A stretch of 64,000 nt of DNA from Mergibacter septicus (GTDB lineage Bacteria; Pseudomonadota; Gammaproteobacteria; Enterobacterales; Pasteurellaceae), in assembly GCF_003265225.1 (NCBI RefSeq), contig NZ_CP022013.1, positions 1,211,001 to 1,275,000 of the forward strand, given 5' to 3'. The position numbers and the translations under genes are program-made. The notes below the pieces were generated by a model. That model was not told the origin of the DNA and ran no database searches. It saw nothing but the letters and a program-made list of their open reading frames with translations. Each line of letters opens with the position of its first letter. Within the stretch, counting starts at the first letter, position 1. Below are positions 18,514-26,855 of this stretch, in pieces.

Positions 18514-19605
18514 ATGTGGAATAAATTAGCGCTCTATTGTCGTAGTGGTTTTGAAAAAGAAACGGCGGCAGAAATCACTGAAAAAGCCACCAATCTTGGT
18601 GTTTTTGGTTTTGCTCGAGTAGAAGAAAACAGTGGTTATGTAATTTTTGAATGTTATCAAGCTCAACAAGCTGATTATTTAGCCTGCCAGCTAGCCTGTA
18701 ATCAATTAATTTTTGCACGACAAATCTTGGTTGTTTCCGATTTAATTGGTGAATTACCTATACAAGATCGTATATCACCACTATTAGAAAAATTACAACA
18801 AGCAAAACCGTATTTACCATCATTACCTTGCAACCAAGTATGGGTTGAAACACCTGATACCAATGAAGCAAAATCTTTACTCACTTTTTGTCGTAAATTT
18901 ACCGTTCCATTACGTCAACATCTCCAACAAAACCACTTATTAAATGAAAACAATAAGTCAAAACAAGCCATTACCTTACATTTATTTTTTATCCGTTCTG
19001 GCTATTGTTATCTTGGCTACTCTTATAACCAACGACATGCCCCTCATTTTATGGGGATTCCACGCCTAAAATTCCCCCCTAATGCACCTAGTCGATCCAC
19101 CCTAAAACTAGAAGAAGCCATCAACTTATTTCTTTCACCGATAGAACAAAAGCAACGAATGAATGAAGAAAAATATGCAGTTGATTTAGGAGCTTGTCCC
19201 GGCGGTTGGACATATCAATTAGTAAAACGAGGTATGTTTGTCTATGCGGTTGATCATGGCAAAATGGCAACCTCTTTACACGAAACTGGGCGGATTGAAC
19301 ACTGTATGGAAGATGGGTTTAAATTCCAACCGTCAAAAAGACGGAAAATTGATTGGTTAGTCTGTGATATGGTAGAACAGCCAAGCCGAATCACTCGCTT
19401 AATGTTAAAATGGTTAATCAACGGCTGGTGTAATGAAATGATTTTTAACCTTAAATTACCTATGAAAAAACGTTATAACGAAGTAAAACAATGTTTAGAA
19501 TTAATTGAGAATACTCTAAAAAAACAACAAATTAATTATAAATTACAAGCAAAACATCTCTATCATGATCGAGAAGAGATTAGCGTACACATACATCTTA
19601 TCTAA
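18514..19605 (+). CDS. rlmM: 23S rRNA 2'-O-methyltransferase RlmM
   Basis: Methylates the 2'-OH of C2498 in 23S rRNA using S-adenosylmethionine. The THUMP-like N-terminal half begins YCRSGFEKETAAEI. The C-terminal Rossmann-fold methyltransferase has the SAM motif DLGACPGGWTYQL near residue 226 and the K-D-K-E type residues in VDHGKMA, VCDMVEQPSR and LKLPMKKRY. The length of 363 is normal. It lies 76 bp after gcvA, the same neighbourhood as in E. coli, and 17 bp before dapB. Confidence 0.95.
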   Translation: MWNKLALYCRSGFEKETAAEITEKATNLGVFGFARVEENSGYVIFECYQAQQADYLACQLACNQLIFARQILVVSDLIGELPIQDRISPLLEKLQQAKPYLPSLPCNQVWVETPDTNEAKSLLTFCRKFTVPLRQHLQQNHLLNENNKSKQAITLHLFFIRSGYCYLGYSYNQRHAPHFMGIPRLKFPPNAPSRSTLKLEEAINLFLSPIEQKQRMNEEKYAVDLGACPGGWTYQLVKRGMFVYAVDHGKMATSLHETGRIEHCMEDGFKFQPSKRRKIDWLVCDMVEQPSRITRLMLKWLINGWCNEMIFNLKLPMKKRYNEVKQCLELIENTLKKQQINYKLQAKHLYHDREEISVHIHLI

Positions 19606-19613
19606 CTTATTAA

Positions 19614-20435
<822 letters not shown>

Positions 20436-20449
20436 ATTAAAATACTGAC

Positions 20450-20462
20450 AAAAAAGGTGCTA
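20450..20462 (+). terminator. Left arm of the split dapB/trhP terminator
   Basis: AAAAAAGGTGCTA. Its exact inverse TAGCACCTTTTTT lies at 24973-24985, 4.5 kb away, on the far side of the IS-bounded island. Joining the two gives a textbook hairpin with loop AAAA and a T tract. On its own this arm cannot terminate. Confidence 0.75.
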
Positions 20463-20496
20463 AAATGATCTGCTCCCAAAAAAGTTAGACTACATT

Positions 20497-21143
20497 TTAA
20501 TTCAAGGACTGAGTTCTGTATTCCACAGGGCTTAGTCCTTTTAGCTTCACTTGAATACGCTCATTATTGTAGTAGTGAATGTACTCGTGAATCACTTTTT
20601 CAAGCTGTTCAAACCTCTCAAACCGCTTGCCAAAGTAACATTCTGTCTTCAATCGTCCGAAAAAGCTTTCTATCGTCCCATTATCAAGGCAATTACCTTT
20701 TCTCGACATACTTTGCTTAATACCGTGTGTTTTCAATATCTCTTGATAGCCAATCATTTAATACTGCCATCCTTGATCGGAATGCAGTATCGGTTTTGCC
20801 TCATCTAAGCCTTTTATCGCCTGCGTCATCATTCTGATTATCTGCTCAAAACTCGGACTTCTCGCCACATCGTAAGCGATAATTTCGTTATTAAACAAGT
20901 CTTTAATCGCCGACAAATAGAATTTGCCCTCTGTGCATTTAAACTCCGTGATATCCGTTACCCACTTCTCGTTCAGCGTTGTTGTTGTAAAACTCTGTTT
21001 CAACAGATTATCGGCAATTTGTCCCACTTATTTTCTTAACACCAAGGTAATTCGACGATAACCATAATTTTTGTCATTTTTGTGATAAATCGTGTCTATT
21101 TGCTGCAAAATTTCTGCATTCTTATCAACTTTTGACTCCAGCA
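20497..21143 (-). pseudogene. IS3-family transposase OrfB remnant
   Basis: DDE integrase-type transposase, degenerate. From the right, the frame reads KNYGYRRITLVLRK, meets a stop, and resumes as VGQIADNLL, WVTDITEF (first Asp), HSDQGWQY (second Asp), a second stop, MIGYQEILK, then GTIESFFGRLK (catalytic Glu). The stop after DQGWQY is TAA where CAA is expected. Before VGQIADN a stretch of several dozen residues seems deleted. The N-terminal part ends at the junction with foreign DNA near 21143. Confidence 0.85.
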
Positions 21144-21187
21144 CTTAATGAAATTAACTAAAAATCAAATCTTCAAGTTACCTATGA

Positions 21188-21523
21188 ACCAATAAAACGC
21201 AGGCTCAAAATTACTGGTTTATATTTTACTATAAAGACAAAAAACAAATACAGATAATTAATCAAACAGATATTAAACTACCTAATCGTCCGCAAGTTTT
21301 AAAGGGCTCTGATGCAGAAGGAAAATGGGCTAGAGAGTGTATTAGGATTATTAAAAAATTTTACCCGGACAATAAAATTGAGTTACAAAATTACCGCTTG
21401 GAACATCTAACTAAACTAGTAAATTACTACACAATTTTAGGGGATACATTTGCTCGTGATGATGTTAAAAAGGTAATTGAGTACAGAGAGAAACAGTTAG
21501 ATTTAGTAGATCAGATTAATTAA
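21188..21523 (+). pseudogene. Unrecognised gene remnant, no start codon
   Basis: An open frame of about 111 codons without any ATG, starting after a TGA at 21185 and ending at TAA 21521-21523. It contains NYWFIFYYKDKKQIQI, GSDAEGKWARECIRIIKKF and FARDDVKKVIEYREKQLDL. The C-terminal half is charged and helical in appearance. I do not recognise the family. It lies directly beside the broken IS and beside an HTH remnant, so it is probably the 3' part of a mobile-element gene cut off at its 5' end. Confidence 0.45.
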
Positions 21524-21560
21524 CATGTAAATTGTGAATTAGTAGAGGTTTAAATTTTAA

Positions 21561-21672
21561 ATGAAATTATTACCTACTTTAGTTAGGTACTAATGATGTT
21601 TGTGAAATTCTTGGCATTACGATCAATACTTTATCGATGGTACAATATGTCAGAAGATTACTTATCTTATAA
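21561..21672 (+). pseudogene. Small HTH (excisionase/AlpA-like) remnant, frameshifted
   Basis: ATG at 21561 reads MKLLPTLVRY and stops. In a shifted frame the sequence goes on as TNDVCEILGITINTLSMVQY, which resembles the first helices of AlpA/excisionase-type DNA-binding proteins. It is short and broken by at least one frameshift. An integrase C-terminal fragment on the other side of the cassette makes a degraded integrative element a sensible source. Confidence 0.35.
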
Positions 21673-21698
21673 CAACTCACCCAATCTATTTAATAAAA

Positions 21699-22784
21699 CT
21701 AAATTACGCTGAGCGGTATAATACTTTTATAACACGTATGGTCAAACCCTTTATAATCTCCATTAATTCCATAAGGAATTGCTCTACATCCACCTCCACA
21801 ACTTTTAAATAAAGAACAATTTTTGCAACTATTCGAAAAATCTCTTAAAATTAGCGATCTAATAACATCAGATTCACAATATATTTTTCTTGCTTCTTCA
21901 ATTGAATGTTCATTTAGATTCAAAATTTTCTTATTGAATAAAGCGCAAGGAGTTATATCTCCATTAGAATATATATTCAATTGTCCAATTCCTGCATCAC
22001 ACCCACCTATGTAACAATCAACATTATTTATAAAGTCATTATCAATATTTTTCCAGGATGATTTTTCATGAATTACTTTCAATGGATCTTCAGTTTCTAT
22101 TTCAATACCTACATATTTTTCTTTTAATCTAAAAAATTCATCAAAATGTTTCTTTTTATGAGCGCTAGTGACGAATATATTTTTTGCGCAAGATGCAGCA
22201 TTACCAGATGGCACAACCGTTCCAAAGGAAACTCTTTTAGCTCCATAAGATGTTACTAAATCAATTATTCTTTCTTTTTCCATAATAGTATCAGGAATTA
22301 ATGTTGTTCTTGTAGAAACAAAAAATCCTTTATTGGTTAGTTTCTTAATTGATTCTAAAGAGTTTTTAAAACTATTTTTATTTCCTCTAAATTTGTTATG
22401 AGTATCTTCATTACAACTGTCCAAACTTATTTGGAATACTATATTTTTATAATTAAAATCTAGTATTTCATCAATTACACGATCTTTTATGTGATAGCCA
22501 TTAGTTGTAATTACTAATATTCCTATATTTTGACTGGATACAAACTTTAAAATATCAATAATTTTAGGGTGTAAAAATGGCTCTCCACCAGAAATAGTTA
22601 CATTAACTTTTTCATTATGATCAATAAAACAAAATAGTTTTTTTATTAGATCTAAATTAATGTGATCAGTTGGATCATAGTATGCTCTACAGTGTTTACA
22701 TTTAAGATTACATACTCCAGTAACCTCGATCTGCAACGTTTTAATAAAAAACTCATATAAACTATCTTCTGTTTCGACTAACAT
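21699..22784 (-). CDS. Radical SAM/SPASM peptide maturase
   Basis: Iron-sulfur enzyme of the radical SAM superfamily, with the 4Fe-4S motif C25-NLK-C29-KH-C32, the SAM-binding ISGGEPFLHP near residue 77, and a C-terminal SPASM domain with cysteines in GGCDAGIGQ (near residue 262), TPCALF, CKNCSLFKSCGGGCR and DHTC. SPASM enzymes of this shape mostly install cross-links or other changes in ribosomally made peptides. The adjacent 25-residue peptide gene, 65 bp upstream on the same strand, is the likely substrate. An AGGGGA ribosome binding site precedes the ATG. The gene is very AT-rich relative to the chromosome around it. The exact modification cannot be read from sequence. Confidence 0.85.
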   Translation of the reverse strand: MLVETEDSLYEFFIKTLQIEVTGVCNLKCKHCRAYYDPTDHINLDLIKKLFCFIDHNEKVNVTISGGEPFLHPKIIDILKFVSSQNIGILVITTNGYHIKDRVIDEILDFNYKNIVFQISLDSCNEDTHNKFRGNKNSFKNSLESIKKLTNKGFFVSTRTTLIPDTIMEKERIIDLVTSYGAKRVSFGTVVPSGNAASCAKNIFVTSAHKKKHFDEFFRLKEKYVGIEIETEDPLKVIHEKSSWKNIDNDFINNVDCYIGGCDAGIGQLNIYSNGDITPCALFNKKILNLNEHSIEEARKIYCESDVIRSLILRDFSNSCKNCSLFKSCGGGCRAIPYGINGDYKGFDHTCYKSIIPLSVI

Positions 22785-22810
22785 ATTGTTCCCCTAAGTA
22801 TTAACTATTA

Positions 22811-22843
22811 ATAAAAAGGCAATAGAATATCTATTGCCTTTTT
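22811..22843 (-). terminator. Intra-operon terminator between peptide and maturase genes
   Basis: A perfect 14-bp stem AAAAAGGCAATAGA / TCTATTGCCTTTTT with a 3-nt ATA loop, flanked by A and T tracts, starts 6 bases after the peptide gene. Read on the minus strand it would end most transcripts after the peptide gene and let a minority reach the maturase gene. That would favour substrate over enzyme, a common arrangement in peptide operons. Confidence 0.8.
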
Positions 22844-22849
22844 AAAGAG

Positions 22850-22927
22850 TTATTTATATGAAGCACTAGTAGTACAAACAACGGTACCTAAAGTTACTTT
22901 TTTAACTTGCTTTTTAACTTGAGACAT
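22850..22927 (-). CDS. Candidate RiPP precursor peptide, 25 residues
   Basis: A short gene, start ATG at 22927 and stop TAA at 22850, with a near-perfect ribosome binding site AAGGAG 7 bases before the start. The N-terminal part is lysine-rich (MSQVKKQVKK). The C-terminal part is small, polar and hydroxyl-rich with one cysteine and a Tyr-Lys end (VVCTTSASYK), which looks like a leader plus modifiable core. It lies between a MATE-like transporter gene and a radical SAM/SPASM gene, all on one strand, and is followed at once by a strong terminator. I know no named family that it matches. The coding call rests on ribosome binding site strength, position and the hairpin placement. Confidence 0.7.
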   Translation of the reverse strand: MSQVKKQVKKVTLGTVVCTTSASYK

Positions 22928-22966
22928 AAAATTCTCCTTTTTAAAACAAATAACATAGAAAATGTT

Positions 22967-22982
22967 GAACCTAAATAGGTTC
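22967..22982 (-). other. Short hairpin upstream of the peptide gene
   Basis: GAACCTA-AA-TAGGTTC, an inverted repeat in the 64-bp gap between the transporter and peptide genes. It has no T tract. It could be an RNA processing or stabilising structure at the 5' end of a peptide mRNA. Confidence 0.4.
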
Positions 22983-22991
22983 TCGACCAGA

Positions 22992-24266
22992 CTATTTGTA
23001 AAAATTTTGATTGTCAATTAGGTTTAGTTTGGATTTTTTGACTGATATCAAATAAAAGTAATAAAAATATATCATTACCGTAAAAATAATATTACCAAAC
23101 ATAATACCAATAAGGTAATGATAAGCATCATTATTTTTCATTGATAAATAAATGCCTAATGGAGTACCTATAAATACAAAGGCTAACCTTAAAAGAGGAG
23201 GTATTATTTTTATATTATTAATGCGCAAGTGAAATACAAGAAAAAGACCTACTGAGTCAAACAAAACAATTAATTGTGATAAATGAAGGTATTTGGATAT
23301 GTCTAAAAAATTTTTTTTATTAAAAAGGTAGGATATTAAATCGGTTGAAAAATACAATAAAATATATACAAATAAATAAAAACAAATTAGTACAATAAGA
23401 CTCTCTCTACAAATAAGAATATTTGCATTTTTTGAAAAAAATATAGAGTAGGATATACAAAATCCAAGAAATAAGATAGAAATTAAATTCTTATAAGTAA
23501 AACTTACACCCAAGTAATTGACATCCATGTTCAAATAAGATAAATAATAAAAAGAAGCAAAAATTGAGAAAGTAAATAAAATGGAAGTTAAAAGCTCAGA
23601 AATTCCAAATGAAAACATTTCTTTTATCAAAAAGAAATCTTCCCTTTTATAACTAAAAAATAATTTAATTTTGAAATATTTTTTAATAAAAAAAATACTA
23701 ATAAAACACTGAAAGATCCTAACAAAACTAATTACAGCTGCAATATATAAACCATAATCAGATATATCAAAAAAACTTATAAACAAACATAGAATTAATG
23801 TTAAAAAAAGAGATAAAATAGAAATGTACAAAGATAATTTAGTTTTTTTATATGCTTCTAAAATGGAGGATAAAACCAAATTAATTGAAACAAAAGGTAT
23901 ACCAATTAAAAAAATATTTGTAATGTAAAAAACTTTTTTTTTAAATAAAAAATAAGATATTGCAAAAAAAAACAATGTCAAAATTAAAGAGAATATAAAT
24001 AAATAAGATACAATCTTATTTGTGGTGTCATATGATTCTAAATTTCTTGATATAATTATATTGGATCCTATATTAATAGAAATTAAAATTATTACTAATA
24101 TCTGAATATACTGATTAGCTAAGGTATAGTCACCAACAGCAGATAAACTTTTTGAACTTATTACAGAAAGACAGATCGCAGGTATTAATAACAGAATCAA
24201 TCTGCTAGAAGATATAAAAAGAGATTGTTTAATAATATCTTTATAGTTACTAGACAAAGTCATCAT
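22992..24266 (-). CDS. MATE-like multidrug/peptide exporter of the cassette
   Basis: Integral membrane protein of 424 residues with about twelve hydrophobic segments. The start of each half (SSKSLSAVGDYTLANQY near residue 40, KEMFSFGISELLTS near residue 215) fits the MATE/polysaccharide-flippase superfamily. It is very rich in Ile, Leu, Phe, Ser and Lys, in keeping with extreme AT content. An AAAAGGAA site precedes two adjacent ATG codons. It is the first gene of the three-gene cassette, so export of, or immunity to, the modified peptide is the natural guess. A flippase role cannot be excluded from sequence alone. Confidence 0.7.
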   Translation of the reverse strand: MMTLSSNYKDIIKQSLFISSSRLILLLIPAICLSVISSKSLSAVGDYTLANQYIQILVIILISINIGSNIIISRNLESYDTTNKIVSYLFIFSLILTLFFFAISYFLFKKKVFYITNIFLIGIPFVSINLVLSSILEAYKKTKLSLYISILSLFLTLILCLFISFFDISDYGLYIAAVISFVRIFQCFISIFFIKKYFKIKLFFSYKREDFFLIKEMFSFGISELLTSILFTFSIFASFYYLSYLNMDVNYLGVSFTYKNLISILFLGFCISYSIFFSKNANILICRESLIVLICFYLFVYILLYFSTDLISYLFNKKNFLDISKYLHLSQLIVLFDSVGLFLVFHLRINNIKIIPPLLRLAFVFIGTPLGIYLSMKNNDAYHYLIGIMFGNIIFTVMIYFYYFYLISVKKSKLNLIDNQNFYK

Positions 24267-24302
24267 TAATATTTAATTCCTTTTCTACTCAATATTTAAT
24301 TT

Positions 24303-24540
24303 TTATCCAATATATTTAGCAACCACATCAATTCTATTGTGTCCCAACTCTTGTGAAATCTGCTCCCTCGCCTGTAAATCAAGAATTTTCTGAATGTCAT
24401 TCATTTTTGAACGAGATAATCCTGATTGATTCGGCGGTTGCATTCCTCCAGTTAATTCTGTGTAGCGCTGTTGTGCGTATGCGTGCCTAAACCCGTGCGA
24501 ACCACCCTGTAAAAATCCCTCATTCGAACGTAGAGCGATG
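24303..24540 (-). pseudogene. Tyrosine recombinase (integrase) C-terminal fragment
   Basis: Reads GGSHGFRHAYAQQRYTELTG and, further on, ISQELGHNRIDVVAKYIG then stop. This carries the HxxR box (H-GFR) and the LGH...Y box of tyrosine recombinases of the phage/ICE integrase type, with the catalytic Tyr in AKYIG. Only about the last 79 residues remain; upstream the frame runs into the IS orfA remnant near 24540. It ends 37 bp before the transporter gene, suggesting that the cassette travelled on an integrative element. Confidence 0.75.
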
Positions 24541-24911
24541 ATAGGTTGGTTTCATTCTCGGACGACCTTTAGGTTTGGGTAATAAACCATCTATACCTTG
24601 TTTTTCGAAAGTTTGCAACCATTGGCTAATTATCCCTGAATTAGGGATATCAAAGTGAAAGCACACTGCTTCGGCGGAACACTGTCTTTTTTTATCGCTT
24701 GAATGACCTTTAATTTAAACTCAACAGAATAACATTACTTTTTACCTAACACAGCTAATCCATTGATTCTATTATGATTAAATTTAGCAATCCAACGATT
24801 TAACGTTGTTGGGGAAAGTTGAAAATACCGGCGAATAAGCGAACGATTTTTTCCATGTTGAAGATAAATGTCGAGCACTTGTTGTTTGAAACATTGAGTA
24901 TATTTAGTCAT
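24541..24911 (-). pseudogene. IS3-family transposase OrfA remnant
   Basis: Starts MTKYTQCFKQQVLDIYLQHG, a helix-turn-helix protein of the IS150 OrfA group. An in-frame TAA follows VLGKK, and a one-base frameshift in an A run comes just before QCSAEAVCFHF. The restored frame continues as FDIPNSGIISQWLQ and GLLPKPKGRPRMKPTY, then stops at the junction with the integrase fragment. Non-functional. Confidence 0.85.
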
Positions 24912-24972
24912 AAAAAATCTGCACCTTCATCAGTTGGTTGTTTAATCCAACTTTTGGGGGGCAGATCAAAAA

Positions 24973-24985
24973 TAGCACCTTTTTT
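24973..24985. terminator. Right arm of the split dapB/trhP terminator
   Basis: TAGCACCTTTTTT, the exact inverse of 20450-20462. It stands 22 bp after the trhP stop codon. Alone it cannot form the hairpin, so trhP transcription on the minus strand now enters the IS and the peptide cassette without this stop signal. Confidence 0.7.
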
Positions 24986-25007
24986 ATTAACAATTAACGC
25001 TAAATTC

Positions 25008-26393
25008 CTAATACGCTTGGCGAGTATTGGTTTCAGTCGCCAAATTCCGTAAAAGTAATGCATAATTTAGATCTAAACCTGCTGGTAAAGCTATCCAAAC
25101 AAAATGCCCATCTCCGGGGGCAGTATCAACCGCTTCCCCTTTACGGTTTTCCATTTTTTCTAAAGTGAAAGTAAAATTCCCTTGTGGAGTCATTACTTCA
25201 ACACTATCCCCTAGTAAAAACTTATTCTTGACTGCCACTTCTGCCATACCATCTTCACGCTGTTTTCCCGTAAATTCACCGACAAATTGCTGACGATCAG
25301 AAACAGAATACCCATAATCATAATTCTGATATTCATCGTGAGTATGACGACGTAAAAAACCTTCAGTATAACCTCGATGGGCTAACGATTCTAAGGTTGT
25401 CATTAAACTTTGATCAAAAGGCTTACCAGCAACCGCATCATCAATCGCTTTGCGATATACCTGTGCGGTTCTTGCACAATAGTAAAACGACTTGGTTCGT
25501 CCTTCAATCTTTAATGAATGCACCCCAATTTTAGTCAATGTTTCGACATGTTGAACTGCACGTAAATCTTTAGAATTCATAATATAAGTGCCGTGTTCAT
25601 CTTCAAATGCTTGCATTTTTTCTTCTGGACGTTGTGTTTCACTCAATAAATAAAGTTTATCTGTCGTGGCTCCCTCACCTAAAGTTGGTGCAACATTTTT
25701 TACTTCGATCACTTCATTCGCACCAATAATATTACCCACATTGTCTTGTTGAGCTTCTTCAACTTGATATTGCCAACGACAAGCATTAGTACAAGTACCT
25801 TGATTAGGATCACGTTTATTAATATACCCCGATAACAAACAACGCCCCGAATACGCCATACATAATGCTCCGTGTACAAAAACCTCTAATTCGATTTCAG
25901 GTACTTGACGGTGAATTTCAGCAATTTCCTCTAGCGATAATTCTCGAGATAAAATCACTCGTGTTAGCCCCATACTATGCCAAAACTTAACACTTGCCCA
26001 ATTAACTGCATTCGCTTGAACAGATAAATGCACTGGCATATCAGGAAAATGCTCTCTCACTAACATAATCAAGCCGGGATCAGACATAATCAAAGCATCT
26101 GGCTGCATTTCAATAATAGGCGTAAGATCTTTAATAAAGGTTTTTAACTTAGTATTATGCGGTGCAATATTTACCACAACATAAAACTTCTTACCTAAAG
26201 CGTGTGCTTCATCAATACCAATTTTTAAATTGGCATGATTAAATTCATTATTCCGTACTCGTAAACTATAACGGGGTTGCCCTGCATACACGGCATCTGC
26301 ACCATAAGCAAAAGCATAACGCATATTTTTTAATGATCCTGCGGGTGAAAGCAGTTCAGGTTTAAATGTGGAGTATAAATTAGTTTGTTGCAT
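25008..26393 (-). CDS. trhP: tRNA 5-hydroxyuridine synthesis protein TrhP (U32 family)
   Basis: Formerly YegQ. It hydroxylates U34 of tRNAs in a prephenate-dependent way, the first step to cmo5U or mcmo5U. The U32 signature region ELEVFVHGALCMAYSGRC is near residue 170, and further cysteines in CTNACRWQY could bind a cluster. The N-terminus ELLSPAGSLKNMRYAFAYGA and YSLRVRNNEF are typical of the YegQ branch. At 461 residues it has the normal length (453 in E. coli). It stands alone, and its own downstream terminator has been split by the IS insertion. Confidence 0.93.
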   Translation of the reverse strand: MQQTNLYSTFKPELLSPAGSLKNMRYAFAYGADAVYAGQPRYSLRVRNNEFNHANLKIGIDEAHALGKKFYVVVNIAPHNTKLKTFIKDLTPIIEMQPDALIMSDPGLIMLVREHFPDMPVHLSVQANAVNWASVKFWHSMGLTRVILSRELSLEEIAEIHRQVPEIELEVFVHGALCMAYSGRCLLSGYINKRDPNQGTCTNACRWQYQVEEAQQDNVGNIIGANEVIEVKNVAPTLGEGATTDKLYLLSETQRPEEKMQAFEDEHGTYIMNSKDLRAVQHVETLTKIGVHSLKIEGRTKSFYYCARTAQVYRKAIDDAVAGKPFDQSLMTTLESLAHRGYTEGFLRRHTHDEYQNYDYGYSVSDRQQFVGEFTGKQREDGMAEVAVKNKFLLGDSVEVMTPQGNFTFTLEKMENRKGEAVDTAPGDGHFVWIALPAGLDLNYALLLRNLATETNTRQAY

Positions 26394-26708
26394 TATTTCC
26401 TCTTTCTGATCACAAGTCAGGCATAGCAGATTGCTATGATGTAAAAGTGAAAATGGATAAATATAAAAAATAGGTGCGGATTTTAGCCCTTATGGGGGAT
26501 TCTGACAAGAAATTAGATGGTAAGTCTTCCTCCATTATAGAGTAAATGTTGCTAATAATGATCGTAAAGCGGTATTCATCTGTTATTCAATCCTGATGAT
26601 GGATAAAAAATATCTAAATAAATCAATTAAAAATATTACGCCTTGCAATCTGTTAGCAGATACAGGATAATGCACAGCGTTATTTAATTTTAAAAATATT
26701 CATTCAAT
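26394..26708. other. Intergenic region between trhP and ffs
   Basis: 315 bp between the divergent trhP and 4.5S RNA genes. It holds the ffs promoter listed separately and should hold the trhP promoter. I see no gene. Confidence 0.6.
26643..26671 (+). promoter_or_regulatory. Promoter of ffs
   Basis: TTGCAA, a 17-bp spacer and GATAAT. Transcription would start about 30 bases before the mature 4.5S RNA, in line with a short 5' leader removed by RNase P. Confidence 0.6.
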
Positions 26709-26820
26709 GGAAACCTTTTCGGTTCCTCGCAACTAGCTTTAGCTCACCGGGTCAGGTTCGGAAGAAAGCAGCCCAAGTTAAACGTTGGTGTGCCGAGAAA
26801 AAGCTGGAAAGGTTTCCGCC
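26709..26820 (+). ncRNA. ffs: Signal recognition particle 4.5S RNA
   Basis: The ends GGAAACCTTTTC and GGAAAGGTTTCC pair to close the hairpin. The conserved Ffh-binding apex is CCGGGTCAGGTTCGGAAGAA followed by AGCAGCC, with the GGAA tetraloop. Compared with E. coli, the pair closing the tetraloop stem is changed on both sides (CC/GG to UC/GA), which keeps pairing. About 112 nt. The RNA joins Ffh to target ribosomes making membrane proteins. Confidence 0.93.
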
Positions 26821-26855
26821 ATTTCTCCCTCTGTAATTTTTCCTGCATAAGATGA

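Larger units (their letters stand above)
20466..24968 (-). mobile_element. IS3-family element opened by a foreign insert
   Basis: The left end TGATCTGCTCCCAAAAAAGTT and the right end AACTTTTGGGGGGCAGATCA are imperfect inverted repeats. Both are flanked by AAAA, which could be the 3-4 bp target duplication typical of this family. An orfA remnant lies at the right end and an orfB remnant at the left end, both on the minus strand and in the order of a single IS150-group element. The two are separated by about 3.4 kb of unrelated DNA (about 21144-24540) that carries the peptide/radical-SAM cassette and recombinase remnants. Both transposase genes are broken, so the element cannot move by itself. 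Confidence 0.75.

Noticed and set aside
20466-24968. Composite transposon with two IS copies
   Set aside because: Only one orfA part and one orfB part are present, at opposite ends and in the order of a single element.
20450-24985. The 13-bp outer arms as part of the IS terminal inverted repeats
   Set aside because: Once joined they form a perfect terminator expected between the convergent dapB and trhP genes, and the IS ends TGATCTGC/GCAGATCA start inside them.
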